From the NCBI GenBank assembly GCA_023954095.1, contig JAMLIQ010000006.1, positions 1 through 64,000 on the forward strand: a DNA stretch of 64,000 bases, read 5' to 3'. Every line of letters starts with the position of its first letter. Positions within the stretch are counted from its first letter, which is position 1. Below, piece after piece: positions 42,788-55,009 of the stretch. The notes under the pieces are model-generated. The model was not told the origin of the DNA. It ran no database searches and saw nothing but the letters and a program-made list of their open reading frames with translations. The position numbers were made by a program, and so were the translations under genes. Origin of the DNA: Burkholderiaceae bacterium. Its GTDB lineage: Bacteria > Pseudomonadota > Gammaproteobacteria > Burkholderiales > Burkholderiaceae_C.

Positions 42788-42879
42788 GGGATGGGCGTTC
42801 GGGGCTGGGACATTATCCCCACGCCATTGCACCGTGCCATGCCCGGGCCTTTGCCCGCTTCGATAGACTCGGAAATACC

Positions 42880-43761
42880 ATGCAGTCCCACGCCATTTAC
42901 CCTTCATCCGCCCTCATGACGGGCTGCCGTTGCTGTGCAGGCCGAACGCCGGTCTGGAATGCCCGGCGCGGTTTTTTGCTGGCCGCAGCGACAGGTATCG
43001 CCACCCCTGCGCTGGCACAGGTGGATGTGGGCTCCTCGTCAAGCCTGCGCAAGCTCGTACCGGCCGAAACCCTGGAACGCTCTGCTGCACAGCAGTACCA
43101 GCAGATGCTGGGCCAGGCCCGCGCCCAGCGCGCACTGGCGCCCGAAGGGCACCCGCAACTGCAGCAACTGCACGCCATTGCACGCCGGTTGATCCCGTTC
43201 ACCGCAGCGTGGAACGAACGAGCGCGCCAGTGGCGGTGGGAGGTCAACCTCATCGGCAGCAAGCAGATCAACGCGTTCTGCATGCCGGGCGGCAAGATCG
43301 CGTTCTATACCGGCATCCTTGACCAGCTCCAGCTGACCGAGGACGAGACCGCGATGATCATGGGCCACGAAATGGCCCATGCCCTGCGCGAGCATGCGCG
43401 TGAGCGTCTGGCCAAGACGCAGGGCACCAACCTCGCACTGCGGCTTGGCTCGCAGCTCCTGGGGCTGGGCGATTTGGGGAACATGGCGGCCAGCCTGGGC
43501 GGGCAGCTGCTGTCGCTGCAGTTCAGCCGCTCGGACGAGAGCGAGGCAGACCTGGTGGGTCTGGAACTGGCCGCGCGTGCGGGCTACGACCCTTCGGCCG
43601 CCGTGCGCCTGTGGCAGAAAATGGGCAACGCTACCGGCGGCAAGCAGGGCGGGCTCGCTTTTCTGTCCACCCACCCCTCCGGCCCCGCGCGCATCCGCGA
43701 GCTGGAACAGAACGTGCCCAAGGTGCAGGGGCTGTACGAAGCCGCCCGGCGCGCGGGCTGA
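42880..43761 (+). CDS. Periplasmic M48-family metalloprotease
   Basis: 293 aa. A signal region with twin arginines (NARRGFLLAAATGIATPALAQ) suggests export. The M48 zinc motif is MGHEMAHALREH (HExxH), with the third ligand in RSDESEADLVGLEL. The protein is shorter than the BepA/YfgC family and lacks its TPR repeats. Such proteases cut misfolded outer membrane or envelope proteins. ATG at 42880; a second in-frame ATG at 42916 would also leave the signal. Followed by a dispersed repeat and the convergent MBL-fold gene. Confidence 0.9.
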   Translation: MQSHAIYPSSALMTGCRCCAGRTPVWNARRGFLLAAATGIATPALAQVDVGSSSSLRKLVPAETLERSAAQQYQQMLGQARAQRALAPEGHPQLQQLHAIARRLIPFTAAWNERARQWRWEVNLIGSKQINAFCMPGGKIAFYTGILDQLQLTEDETAMIMGHEMAHALREHARERLAKTQGTNLALRLGSQLLGLGDLGNMAASLGGQLLSLQFSRSDESEADLVGLELAARAGYDPSAAVRLWQKMGNATGGKQGGLAFLSTHPSGPARIRELEQNVPKVQGLYEAARRAG

Positions 43762-43767
43762 TTGCGC

Positions 43768-43831
43768 TATTAAAACAATAGCTGCTAGCGCTCATGAATA
43801 AAGCGCTGGAGCCTGTTTTTGCTTGAAAATT
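43768..43831. repeat. Dispersed repeat, well-preserved copy between two convergent genes
   Basis: AATAGCTGCTAGCGCTCATG, AATAAAGCGCTGGAGCC and TTTTTGCTTGAAAAT. The AGCGCT blocks can form a short stem, so it might also work as a bidirectional terminator. Confidence 0.85.
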
Positions 43832-43882
43832 CTGGCTTGTGCCACGCCTGCCCGTGGTCAGCACAGACAGCCCATGGGCGAT

Positions 43883-44521
43883 TCATGTCCCGCCCACGTA
43901 GGGGTTGCTCTGGCGCTCACGCCCAAACGTGCTCTCGGGCCCATGCCCGGGGATGAACACCGTCTGGTCCCCCATGGGCCACAGGCGGCCGGTGATGCTG
44001 TCGATGAGTTCCTGGTGGTTGCCCTGCGGAAAATCGGTGCGGCCGATGCTGCCGGCAAACAGCACATCGCCCACAAAGGCCCGGTCGATCTGCGGGGCAT
44101 GGAACACCACGTGCCCGGGCGTGTGGCCGGGGCAGTGGCGCACGTTGAGCGTCTCGTTGCCGATCTGCACCTGGTCGCCATCGTGGAGCCAGCGCGTGGG
44201 CGTGAAATGCTGGGCTGGCGGAAAACCGAACATGGCGCTTTGCTGCGGCAGGCCGTCAATCCAGAACTGGTCTCCCGGATGGGGGCCGACGATGGGCAGG
44301 TCCAGGCGCCGGGCCAGTTCCCCGGTGCCGCCCGCATGGTCGATGTGCGCGTGGGTGAGCCAGATCTGGCTGAGCGTGAGTCCCAGGCGCTGGACTTCGG
44401 CCAGCAGCGTGTCCAGGTCGCCGCCCGGATCAATGACGGCCGCTTGCCGGGTGGCGTCGCACCAGACAATGGAGCAGTTCTGCTGGAAAGGCGTGACGGG
44501 AACGGTAAGGTAGTGCAGCAT
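43883..44521 (-). CDS. Metallo-beta-lactamase-fold hydrolase (glyoxalase II-like)
   Basis: 212 aa. The zinc motif is LTHAHIDHAGG (HxHxDH), with a further His in RHCPGHTPGHVVF, Asp in VGDVLFAGSIGRTDFPQGN, and a final His in FIPGHGPES. This is the pattern of the small glyoxalase II-like hydrolases (YcbL type), which often act on thioesters such as lactoylglutathione. Starts at the ATG at 44521, 21 bp from the GspE-type gene on the same strand. Confidence 0.93.
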   Translation of the reverse strand: MLHYLTVPVTPFQQNCSIVWCDATRQAAVIDPGGDLDTLLAEVQRLGLTLSQIWLTHAHIDHAGGTGELARRLDLPIVGPHPGDQFWIDGLPQQSAMFGFPPAQHFTPTRWLHDGDQVQIGNETLNVRHCPGHTPGHVVFHAPQIDRAFVGDVLFAGSIGRTDFPQGNHQELIDSITGRLWPMGDQTVFIPGHGPESTFGRERQSNPYVGGT

Positions 44522-44542
44522 GCGTGGTCGGTGGGATGGATG

Positions 44543-46492
44543 TCAGAGATTGGTCGCTGCGATCACTTCGGCCATGTCGGTCAGGCCTTGGAGCACCTTT
44601 TCGATGCCGTCCTGGCGCAGGGTGAGCATGCCGGCGGCCAGGGCAGAGGTGCGGATGTCCGTCGCCGAGGCGCGGTGCCGGATGTGCTGGCGAATGACTT
44701 CGCTGCTCAGCATCAGCTCGTGGATGCCCAGGCGCCCGCGGTAGCCGTGCTGTTCGCACTGGCTGCAGCCCTTGTGGCGCCACAGCGTGATGCCGCCGGT
44801 CTCGTTGCCGTAGTGCTTGCGCCAGCGTTCGATCTGCGCCGCACGGGCTTCATGGGTGTTGGAGGAACTGCTTTCAAGGTACTGGGCTGCCATGGCCTGC
44901 AGGGTGTCGTCGTCGGCCGTCCAGGCCTCGCGGCAACCGGTGCACAGGCGGCGTACCAGGCGCTGCGCGAGGATGGCCAGCAGCGAGTCGGAGAAGTTGA
45001 AGGGGTCCAGCCCGATCTCCAGCAGCCGTGCAATGCTCTCGGGGGCCGAGTTGGTGTGCAGCGTGGACAGCACCAGGTGCCCCGTGAGCGAGGCTTCGAT
45101 GGCGATGCGCGCGGTCTCCTCGTCACGCATTTCGCCAATCATGATGACATCGGGATCGGCCCGCAAAAAGGTGCGCATGGCGGCCGCAAAGGTCCAGCCG
45201 ATGCGCGGGTTGACCTGGACCTGGCGCAGGCCGCTCTGGGTGATTTCGATCGGGTCTTCCGCCGTCCAGATCTTGCGTCCGGCGGTGTTGATGTCGCGGA
45301 TCACCGAGTGCAGTGTGGTCGTCTTGCCGCAGCCCGTGGGGCCCACCACCAGCACCAGGCCATAGGTCTTTTGCACCACGTCACGCATGGCGGCCAGGTT
45401 GGCGGGGCTCAGGCCGATGTTGTCCAGCGGCAGCGGCTTGGCACCGGCCAGCAGGCGCAGCACCACGTCTTCGAGACCGCGTGAAGTGGGCACGGTGACC
45501 ACGCGCAGTTCCACCGGCGGGCCGCCAAAGCGCGAGAAGTCGATCTTGCCATCCTGCGGTTTGCGGTGCTCGGAAATGTCCATGCTCGCCATGATCTTGA
45601 TGCGCGCCACCATGGCATAGCGAAAGCGCGCGGGCAGCTCCAGGTAGGGCACCAGGTCGCCGTCAATGCGCAGGCGCACGCGCACGTTCTGCGGTGCAGG
45701 CTCGGTTTCGATATGGATGTCGGAGGCGCGGTGGGCAATGGCCTCGTCAATGATCGAGTTGATCAGGCGCACCAGGGTGTTGTCGGACTCGGTGACTACG
45801 TCGGCCTGGGTTGCATCGCTCTCGGGGGCGCTGCTGCTCAGGTTGAGCACCAGTTCCTGTGACGAGGCGCGTGCCGCCGAGGGCGTATGGGCGCCATTGC
45901 CCGCACGGCCTGCCGTGGCTGACGGAGCCGTGGCCGACGGGCTGGCCGGGTGCACGCTGTAGGCCCTGGCAATGGCGGGCAGCAGGGTGCCAGGCGCGGC
46001 CTGCAGCGGAAGCAGTCGGCGCTGGGTGAGGAAACGCAGCTCATCGAGCAGTGTGCGGTCGTAGGGGTCGGCCATCAGCACCACGAGCGCATCGTCGCGC
46101 GCCAGCAGCGGCAGAACCGATTCGCGCTCGGCGACGTCGCGCGGCACCAGCGCCAGTGCGGTGGCATCGGGCTGCAGGTGTTCGGGGTGCACCACGTATT
46201 CGCCCAGCCACGAGGCAATGGCCTCGCGCAACTGGTCTTGCGACAGGTGGCCTTGCTCTACCAGGATTTGGCCAATCAGGCGCTGCGTCCCCTGCTTGCG
46301 TTCCACCTGCTGCGAGCGCAGTCCTGCCATCAGTGCGGCCGGAGCCACCATGTCGGCGTTCACCAGCGCTTCGCCCAGGTGCCTGGCCTTGCCCACCAAA
46401 GGATGCGGTGTGGTGACCAGCCTCCACAGCGATTCGGCATCGTGGGGCTCGAAATACGTCGAAGGGGTGCCGTTGGCAGTCGATGCGGGCAT
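44543..46492 (-). CDS. GspE/PilB-type secretion ATPase
   Basis: 649 aa. An N-terminal MshEN-like domain (LVGKARHLGEALVNADMV, then QILVEQGHLSQDQLREAIASWLG) precedes the AAA-type ATPase: Walker A VVGPTGCGKTTTLHS, Asp box IWTAEDPIEITQSGLRQVQVN, Walker B PDVIMIGEMRDEETA, and His box HLVLSTLHTNSA. The zinc-binding CTGC...CSQCEQHGYRGRLGIHE is present. It powers assembly of type IV pili or type II pseudopili, but no other pilus genes are nearby, so the target machine is unknown. Confidence 0.93.
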   Translation of the reverse strand: MPASTANGTPSTYFEPHDAESLWRLVTTPHPLVGKARHLGEALVNADMVAPAALMAGLRSQQVERKQGTQRLIGQILVEQGHLSQDQLREAIASWLGEYVVHPEHLQPDATALALVPRDVAERESVLPLLARDDALVVLMADPYDRTLLDELRFLTQRRLLPLQAAPGTLLPAIARAYSVHPASPSATAPSATAGRAGNGAHTPSAARASSQELVLNLSSSAPESDATQADVVTESDNTLVRLINSIIDEAIAHRASDIHIETEPAPQNVRVRLRIDGDLVPYLELPARFRYAMVARIKIMASMDISEHRKPQDGKIDFSRFGGPPVELRVVTVPTSRGLEDVVLRLLAGAKPLPLDNIGLSPANLAAMRDVVQKTYGLVLVVGPTGCGKTTTLHSVIRDINTAGRKIWTAEDPIEITQSGLRQVQVNPRIGWTFAAAMRTFLRADPDVIMIGEMRDEETARIAIEASLTGHLVLSTLHTNSAPESIARLLEIGLDPFNFSDSLLAILAQRLVRRLCTGCREAWTADDDTLQAMAAQYLESSSSNTHEARAAQIERWRKHYGNETGGITLWRHKGCSQCEQHGYRGRLGIHELMLSSEVIRQHIRHRASATDIRTSALAAGMLTLRQDGIEKVLQGLTDMAEVIAATNL

Positions 46493-46511
46493 GGTCGGGG
46501 TCGGTGGGCTG

Positions 46512-47327
46512 TCAGAGGGCGAAGGCGTAGTCCACGGTCAAGGGCGCGTGGTCCGAGAATTTCTCGCCCTTGTAAATGGATTCGGTGCGGGCGAGCGCTG
46601 CGAGCGCGGGAGTCGCCAGGTGGTAATCGAGCCGCCACCCGACGTTGTTGGCATAGGCCTGGCCGCGGTTGCTCCACCAGGTGTAGGCGGTGTCCGTGGC
46701 GGTCGGCTGCAGCTGACGGTAAACGTCGACCAGCCCCCCTTCCGGGTCAGTTGTGTGCAACAACTTTGTCATCCAGGCGCGCTCTTGCGGCAGGAAGCCG
46801 CTGTTCTTCTGGTTGCTGCGCCAGTTTTTCAGGTCGATTTGCTGGTGCGCAATGTTCACGTCGCCGCACAGGATGAACTCGCGCTCCCGCTTGGTGTGCA
46901 TCAGGTGGGGATGAAAGGCGGCCAGGAAACGGTACTTGGCCAGCTGGCGCTCCTCGCCCGAGGAGCCGCTGGGAAAATAGGCGCTGATGATCGACAGCTT
47001 GCGCGCCGGGGTGTCAAAGCGCAGTTCAACGTAGCGGCCTTCGGTGTCGAACTCGCCGCCGTCGAATCCGGCGATCACTTCGCTGGGCTCATGCCGGGTG
47101 TAAATACCGACGCCCGAGTAGCCCTTTTTCTGGGCAAAATGGAAATGTCCCTGCAAGCCTGCCAGACGGTCGAAGCGGCCCTGGATGTCGGCGGCCTGCG
47201 CCTTGACCTCCTGTACACAAATACAATCCGGCCCGGTATCGGCGATCCATTGCTCCACGCCCTTGCTGGTGGCTGAGCGGATGCCGTTGAGATTGAGGCT
47301 GGTTAATCTGAACAAGGAATTCCCCAT
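46512..47327 (-). CDS. xthA: Exodeoxyribonuclease III
   Basis: 271 aa with the XthA signature: [26 protein letters not shown] (metal Glu), the catalytic Tyr region, [24 protein letters not shown] and [11 protein letters not shown] (His at the end). Works in base-excision repair as the AP endonuclease and 3' exonuclease. The ATG at 47327 forms part of CCATGG shared with the start of pyrE on the other strand; a TTG at 47315 preceded by GGGGA would remove the overlap of start codons but not of the leaders. Divergent with pyrE. Confidence 0.95.
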   Translation of the reverse strand: MGNSLFRLTSLNLNGIRSATSKGVEQWIADTGPDCICVQEVKAQAADIQGRFDRLAGLQGHFHFAQKKGYSGVGIYTRHEPSEVIAGFDGGEFDTEGRYVELRFDTPARKLSIISAYFPSGSSGEERQLAKYRFLAAFHPHLMHTKREREFILCGDVNIAHQQIDLKNWRSNQKNSGFLPQERAWMTKLLHTTDPEGGLVDVYRQLQPTATDTAYTWWSNRGQAYANNVGWRLDYHLATPALAALARTESIYKGEKFSDHAPLTVDYAFAL

Positions 47328-48027
47328 GGTGGATGTTGGCGCGCGTGCCGAATCAGGAGACGATCTGGCGCAGGGTTTTGTGCAGTTTGCCGTGGAGTCC
47401 GGTGTCCTGCGGTTTGGCGAATTCAAGACCAAGGCCGGACGCCTGAGCCCGTATTTCTTCAATGCCGGGCTTTTCGACGATGGCCGCAAGCTTGGCCGCC
47501 TGGCAGAATTCTATGCAAAAGCCCTGCTGGCCAGCGGCATCGAGTTCGACATGGTGTTCGGGCCGGCCTACAAGGGCATCCCGCTGGCAGCCACCGTGGC
47601 GGTGGAACTGGCCCGGCAGGGCCGCAATGTGCCCTTTGCCTACAACCGCAAGGAGGCCAAGGACCATGGCGAAGGGGGCACGCTGGTGGGTGCGCCGCTG
47701 CGCGGACGGGTGCTCATCATTGACGATGTGATGTCCGCCGGCACGGCTGCTCGCGAGTCGATCGCGCTGATCCAGGCCGCCGGGGCCACGCCCCATGCCG
47801 TGGCCATCGCACTGGACCGCCAGGAAAAAGCCACCGAGAATGGGCGCGATGTATCGCACAGTGCGGTGCAGTATGTGCGCCAGCAGCTGGGACTGCAGGT
47901 GTGTGCCATTGCCACACTGGCAGACTTATTGCTCTACCTGTCGGACGCGCAGGGAAGCGCCGCCATGGCGGCCCATCGCGAAAAGGTGCTGGCCTATCGC
48001 CAGCAATATGGCGTCGATGAAGGGTAA
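47326..48027 (+). CDS. pyrE: Orotate phosphoribosyltransferase
   Basis: 233 aa from the ATG at 47326, with AAGGA upstream. [26 protein letters not shown] and [19 protein letters not shown] at the N-terminus, [13 protein letters not shown] for the catalytic loop, and the PRPP motif [17 protein letters not shown] are all present. Makes orotidine 5'-phosphate, the penultimate step of UMP synthesis. Its start codon overlaps that of xthA, so the promoter of pyrE must lie inside the xthA coding region. Followed by a DUF4124 gene that overlaps by 11 bp. Confidence 0.97.
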   Translation: MVDVGARAESGDDLAQGFVQFAVESGVLRFGEFKTKAGRLSPYFFNAGLFDDGRKLGRLAEFYAKALLASGIEFDMVFGPAYKGIPLAATVAVELARQGRNVPFAYNRKEAKDHGEGGTLVGAPLRGRVLIIDDVMSAGTAARESIALIQAAGATPHAVAIALDRQEKATENGRDVSHSAVQYVRQQLGLQVCAIATLADLLLYLSDAQGSAAMAAHREKVLAYRQQYGVDEG

Positions 48028-48721
48028 TCCATTGAAAAGACCGGTGTTGAGATGGTGGGTTGGGGGGCTGCTGGCAGGGCTGTGCGGGCTTGTGGCTGCC
48101 CAGGCGGCACCGGCCAATACCCAGAGCATCTACACCTGTGTGGACAAACAGGGGCGCAAACTCACGTCCGACCGGCCCATTCCGGAATGCATCGACCGCG
48201 AGCAGCGCGAGTTGAGCCCCACGGGGACCGTGCGCCGCGTCATCGGCCCCACGCTCACCGAACATGAACGGGCGGCACGGGAAGTGGAGCGCCGCAAGGA
48301 GCAGGAAGAGCGCAACCGCATCGCCGATGAGCGCAAGCGCGAACGCGTCCTGGTGGCCCGCTACCCTGACAAGGCGGCCCACGATGCCGAGCGCGCCCTG
48401 GCCATTGCGCAGGTCGATGCAGTGACCGCCACGGCCACCCAGCGCATCGCCGAACTGCAGGCCCGGCGCAAGACCCTGGACCTGGAGATGGAGTTCTACC
48501 GCAAGGACCCGGCCAAAGCCCCCATGCTGCTGCGCCGCCAACTGGCCGAAAACGACGAGGGTGTGCAGGAGCAGCGCCGCTTCATTGCCGGACAGGACCA
48601 GGAAAAGCGCCGCATCCATCAGCGCTTCGACGAAGAGCTGGCACAGCTTCGGCAGCTATGGGCGGCCCAGCGCGTCGTACCGGCGCTGCCGGTGTCCCCG
48701 CCCGTGACTACAGCGCGTTAG
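48017..48721 (+). CDS. Exported DUF4124-containing protein with a coiled-coil region
   Basis: 234 aa with a signal peptide ending near AQAA|PANT. The DUF4124 segment ([30 protein letters not shown]) follows. The rest is highly charged and helical ([29 protein letters not shown]), probably a coiled coil, then a Pro/Ala tail. Role unknown; such proteins are common in betaproteobacteria. The ATG at 48017 overlaps the end of pyrE, and the 3' end overlaps the convergent gatB by 4 bp. Confidence 0.85.
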   Translation: MKGNPLKRPVLRWWVGGLLAGLCGLVAAQAAPANTQSIYTCVDKQGRKLTSDRPIPECIDREQRELSPTGTVRRVIGPTLTEHERAAREVERRKEQEERNRIADERKRERVLVARYPDKAAHDAERALAIAQVDAVTATATQRIAELQARRKTLDLEMEFYRKDPAKAPMLLRRQLAENDEGVQEQRRFIAGQDQEKRRIHQRFDEELAQLRQLWAAQRVVPALPVSPPVTTAR

Positions 48722-50163
48722 CCCAGGCGCGCGCGCAGCAGGTCGGTCGCCTGTTGGGGGTTGGCCTTGCCCTTGCTGGCCTTCATGACCTGGCCCACCA
48801 GGGCGTTGAACGCCTTGTCCTTGCCGGCCTTGAACTGCGCCACGTTGTCGGGGTTGGCTGCAATGACTTCGTCGATGATTTTCTCCAGCGCGCCGGAGTC
48901 GTTCATCTGTTTGAGGCCCCTGGATTCAATGATGGCGTCCACATCGCCGCCCTCGCCTTGCCACAAGGCATCAAACACCTGTTTGGCAGCATTGTTCGAG
49001 ATCGTGCCGTCAGCGATGCGTGCCAGCATGGTGGCCAGCTGTGCGGTGGTGAGCGGTGCCTGCTCCACCGCCATCTCGCCGACATTCAGGCGCCGCGACA
49101 TTTCTCCCATGATCCAGTTGCTGGCCAGCTTGGCCTGGCCGCTGGCCTGGGCCACGGCTTCAAAGTAGGCCGCCATGGCCTTGCTTTGCGTGAGCGTCGT
49201 GGCGTCGTACTCGGGCAGGCCGTAGTCCTGCACGAAGCGCGCCGCCATGGCGCGGGGCAGCTCGGTCATCTGCGCGCGCGTGCTCTCCACCCATTCGGGC
49301 GCGATCACCAGCGGCGGCAGGTCCGGGTCGGGGAAGTAGCGGTAGTCGGCCGCGTCTTCCTTGGTACGCATGGCGCGTGTCTCGCCCGTGTCGGGGTTGA
49401 ACAGCACGGTGGCCTGCTCGATCGCGCGGCCGTCTTCGAGTTCCTCGATCTGCCAGCGGATCTCGTAGTCGATCGCCTGCTGCATGAAACGGAAGCTGTT
49501 GAGGTTCTTGATCTCGCGGCGCGTGCCCAGCGGCTGGCCGGGCTTGCGTACGGAGACGTTGGCGTCGCAGCGGAACGACCCTTCCTGCATGTTGCCGTCG
49601 CAGATGCCGATCCAGGTGACGATCTTGTGCAGTTCCTTGGCGTAGGCCACGGCCTCCTCGGTGCTGCGCATGTCGGGCTCGGTCACAATCTCCAGCAGCG
49701 GCGTGCCCGCGCGGTTCAGGTCGATGCCGCTCATGCCGTGGAATTCCTCGTGCAGCGACTTGCCCGCGTCTTCCTCCAGGTGGGCGCGCACCAGGCGCAC
49801 GGTCTTCTTCTCGTCGCCGAGGAAGAAGCTCACCTCGCCGCCTTGCACCACCGGGATCTCGAACTGGCTGATCTGGTAGCCCTTGGGCAGGTCGGGGTAG
49901 AAGTAGTTCTTGCGCGCGAAGATGCTCCGGGGCGCGATGGTGCTGCCCAGGGCCAGGCCCAGCTTGATGGCGCAGGCCACGGCCTCGCGGTTCATCACGG
50001 GCAGGGTGCCGGGCAGGGCCAGGTCCACGGCGCAGGCCTGGGTGTTGGGCTCGGCGCCGAAGGCGGTGCTGGCGCGGCTGAAGATCTTGCTGTGGGTGGC
50101 CAGCTGGGTGTGGGTCTCGAAGCCGATGACGACTTCGTACCCGTGGATCAGTTTCGCAGACAT
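48718..50163 (-). CDS. gatB: Aspartyl/glutamyl-tRNA amidotransferase subunit B
   Basis: 481 aa. GatB signature: [38 protein letters not shown] with [38 protein letters not shown], and the YqeY-like tail domain near the C-terminus. Together with GatA and GatC it converts Glu-tRNA(Gln), and Asp-tRNA(Asn) where needed, to the amidated form. It is the last gene of the operon; 113 bp with an odd palindromic stretch separates it from gatA. Confidence 0.97.
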   Translation of the reverse strand: MSAKLIHGYEVVIGFETHTQLATHSKIFSRASTAFGAEPNTQACAVDLALPGTLPVMNREAVACAIKLGLALGSTIAPRSIFARKNYFYPDLPKGYQISQFEIPVVQGGEVSFFLGDEKKTVRLVRAHLEEDAGKSLHEEFHGMSGIDLNRAGTPLLEIVTEPDMRSTEEAVAYAKELHKIVTWIGICDGNMQEGSFRCDANVSVRKPGQPLGTRREIKNLNSFRFMQQAIDYEIRWQIEELEDGRAIEQATVLFNPDTGETRAMRTKEDAADYRYFPDPDLPPLVIAPEWVESTRAQMTELPRAMAARFVQDYGLPEYDATTLTQSKAMAAYFEAVAQASGQAKLASNWIMGEMSRRLNVGEMAVEQAPLTTAQLATMLARIADGTISNNAAKQVFDALWQGEGGDVDAIIESRGLKQMNDSGALEKIIDEVIAANPDNVAQFKAGKDKAFNALVGQVMKASKGKANPQQATDLLRARLG

Positions 50164-50177
50164 GGGGAGCTGTCCTT

Positions 50178-50276
50178 GGCTATCAAAAAGAGGAGCTGCT
50201 AACGCTTGATTTGATTGTGTTTCAGCATGATTTGATGCTGAGTCTGTTTGTTATCAAGCGCTGGCAGCTATGGTTT
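50178..50276. repeat. Dispersed repeat, complex copy between gatA and gatB
   Basis: Two half-copies face each other: TATCAAAAAGAGGAGCTGCTAACGCTTGAT on the left, and ATCAAGCGCTGGCAGCTATGG on the right, with a small hairpin (CAGCAT...ATGCTG) between. It may be two insertions or one inverted pair. Confidence 0.75.
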
Positions 50277-51767
<1,491 letters not shown>

Positions 51768-51773
51768 AAGGTC

Positions 51774-52073
51774 TTACTCGATCACTTTGGGCACAAGGAA
51801 CAGGCCACGCTCGACAGCCGGGGCGTTCTTCTGGTTGGCTTCGCGCGCATTGGGCTCGCTGGCAATGTCTTCGCGCAGACGCAACGCCACTTCCTGGATG
51901 GTGGCGACGGGGTGGGACAAGGGCTCAATGCCCTGGGTGTCCACCGCACGCATCTTCTCCACGATATTGAAGAAACCATTCAGCTGTGTAAGCGCTTGCT
52001 CACTCTCGCTGGCACTGATTTCAAGCCGAGCCAGATGGGCAATGCGGACGATGTCCTGGGGAGTCAGTGCCAT
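51774..52073 (-). CDS. gatC: Aspartyl/glutamyl-tRNA amidotransferase subunit C
   Basis: 99 aa, the normal length. [22 protein letters not shown] and [28 protein letters not shown] are typical of GatC, which wraps GatA against GatB. It is the first gene of gatCAB, divergent from mreB with 203 bp between starts; a TATTAT/ATAATA sequence at 52152-52158 may serve promoters in both directions. Confidence 0.95.
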   Translation of the reverse strand: MALTPQDIVRIAHLARLEISASESEQALTQLNGFFNIVEKMRAVDTQGIEPLSHPVATIQEVALRLREDIASEPNAREANQKNAPAVERGLFLVPKVIE

Positions 52074-52276
52074 AGGAAAAAAGGGGTCGGAAACCGGATG
52101 TAAAGCTTCGCAAGCGGGTATTCCGGTAAGAGTTATTCACAGGGGATGCGTTATTATCCCGCCTTTGCCGCCATACACCGCAATTGGCGGGTCAATGTGC
52201 GCAGTAGACCCAGATTAGACACCACAAAACCGGCGATGGCAGGCCGAAGCGCTTGCTGTGCCCGAGAGGATTTTGA

Positions 52277-53320
<1,044 letters not shown>

Positions 53321-53442
53321 AGCATCCAGGCGTTACGCACGCTGTGGACGGGCGTTCTCCCTGCATGAACCGGGTTGTTCAACTCCCTTCGTCCTGCATG
53401 GTGGTGCAGTTTGCAATGGTGTCTGCCTGAAGGAGCGACCGC

Positions 53443-54366
53443 ATGCCGCTTGGGACCCTGGACCGTCGCGCCCCTTCCTTCATGCGGCAGGGGCCGTCGG
53501 CCGTTTCACAGCTTGTCCTGTACAGCGCCTTGGCGCTGTTTTTGATGGTGGCCGATGCCCGTTTTCGTGTAACCGACCCCTTGCGCAAGGGGATTGCCGC
53601 TGTGCTCTATCCGGCCCAATGGGCCATGGTCAAGCCCGTAGAGTGGGCTGAAGAGGCCGCAGGCTATTTCCAATCCTTGAAGGCAGCGCAGTCCGAGTCC
53701 GACCTTGCGCGCAAGCAGCTTGCACTGCAGTCGCAAAGGGCCCACCAGGCCGATCAACTGGCCCACGAGAATGAACGCCTGCGCCAGCTGCTCGGTTTGC
53801 GCGCGCGCCTGCAGGGAGCCTCCCAGGCCGCACAGATCCTGTATGAGACCACCGATCCCTATTCGCGCCGGGTCATGGTGGATCGGGGGCAGGATGCCGG
53901 AGTGCAGGCAGGATCACCCGTGCTCGATGGTGCCGGTGTGCTGGGGCAGGTGACGCGGGTCTATCCCTTTGTGAGCGAAGTCACCCTGCTCATCGACCGC
54001 GATCAGGCCATCCCGGTGGTCAACATGCGGACCAATGCGCGTGGCGTGGCCTACGGAGATCCCGTCGCCAGCCATGGGGGCGGCATGGAATTGCGGTTCG
54101 TGTCGGCCAATGCCGATGTCCAGGAGAACGATCTCTTGACCACCAGCGGGCTCGACGGGGTGTATCCGTCCGGTTTGCCCGTGGCACGGGTGGTGCGCGT
54201 CGAGCGGCGGGCCGATTCGGCCTTTGCGCGCATCTATTGCGCACCCATAGCGGCTATCCAGGGGGCACACCACGTGCTCTTGCTTGAACCGGTGGCGGGA
54301 GGTATTGCGCAACGCCCAGAGCCTGCGCCGGACGATGGCGCGGGCCGCAAGAAGGGGCGCAAATGA
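53443..54366 (+). CDS. mreC: Rod-shape-determining protein MreC
   Basis: 307 aa. Short cytoplasmic start, one membrane helix (QLVLYSALALFLMVADARF), a coiled coil (about 65-105: ARKQLALQSQRAHQADQLAHENERLRQLLG), then the beta-barrel MreC domain (YSRRVMVDRGQDAGVQAGSPVLDGAGVLGQV, VMRTN-like VVNMRTNARGVAYGD). It links MreB inside to PBP2 outside. AAGGAG precedes the ATG. The C-terminus is a charged tail (PAPDDGAGRKKGRK). Confidence 0.96.
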   Translation: MPLGTLDRRAPSFMRQGPSAVSQLVLYSALALFLMVADARFRVTDPLRKGIAAVLYPAQWAMVKPVEWAEEAAGYFQSLKAAQSESDLARKQLALQSQRAHQADQLAHENERLRQLLGLRARLQGASQAAQILYETTDPYSRRVMVDRGQDAGVQAGSPVLDGAGVLGQVTRVYPFVSEVTLLIDRDQAIPVVNMRTNARGVAYGDPVASHGGGMELRFVSANADVQENDLLTTSGLDGVYPSGLPVARVVRVERRADSAFARIYCAPIAAIQGAHHVLLLEPVAGGIAQRPEPAPDDGAGRKKGRK

Positions 54367-54400
54367 GGCGAGAAATCTCTTTTTGGGCGGGAGGATTGCC

Positions 54401-54919
54401 ATGATCATGCCCCGCGGCCAGCAATTGCTGTTGCCCGTCAATCCCGTCTTTATCGGAGCCAGCCTGGTGGCGGCCCTGGCGTTCAACATGCTGCCGCTGG
54501 GCCATGTGCCCTGGATGCCCGATGCCCTGGTGGTCCTCCTCGCTTTCTGGGGCGTGCACCAGCCCCTGCGCGTGGGCATGGGGATCGCGTTCCTGCTGGG
54601 ACTGTGCATGGATGTGCAACAGTCCTCCCTGCTGGGCCAGCATGCGCTGGCCTATACCGTCCTGCTCTACGGCACACGTCGCACACACCGGCGTGTGCTG
54701 TGGTTCAGGCCCGGGCCGCAGTCTTTGCAGATGGTGGGACTTTTCGTTGTCGCCCATGCCGTGGTGCTCCTGGTGGGCGTGCTTGCCGGCGGCGTTTTCC
54801 CAGGGTGGTCGGTGTTGGCTGCTCCGGTGCTGGAAGCCATGCTCTGGCCGCTGGCCAGCTGGATCCTGCTCGCACCCCAGCGCCGGTCGCCCGACAGCAA
54901 CGACAAGCGTGCGCAATGA
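54401..54919 (+). CDS. mreD: Rod-shape-determining protein MreD
   Basis: 172 aa from the ATG at 54401, with GGGAGG at about 54388-54394; the frame is open further upstream through mreC, but this start has the ribosome site. Five or six helices: LPVNPVFIGASLVAALAFNMLPL, WMPDALVVLLAFWGVHQPLRVGMGIAFLLGLCMDV, LLYGTRR, MVGLFVVAHAVVLLVGVLAGG. An integral part of the elongasome. Confidence 0.94.
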   Translation: MIMPRGQQLLLPVNPVFIGASLVAALAFNMLPLGHVPWMPDALVVLLAFWGVHQPLRVGMGIAFLLGLCMDVQQSSLLGQHALAYTVLLYGTRRTHRRVLWFRPGPQSLQMVGLFVVAHAVVLLVGVLAGGVFPGWSVLAAPVLEAMLWPLASWILLAPQRRSPDSNDKRAQ

Positions 54920-55009
54920 TGCCGATGACAGGGAGGCAGGCTATTCCGGGGGCGTTGATCGCGGGCAGCCCTGCGCACCGTTGCGCCGCACGGAGGGGCC
55001 GTTGCCGCC

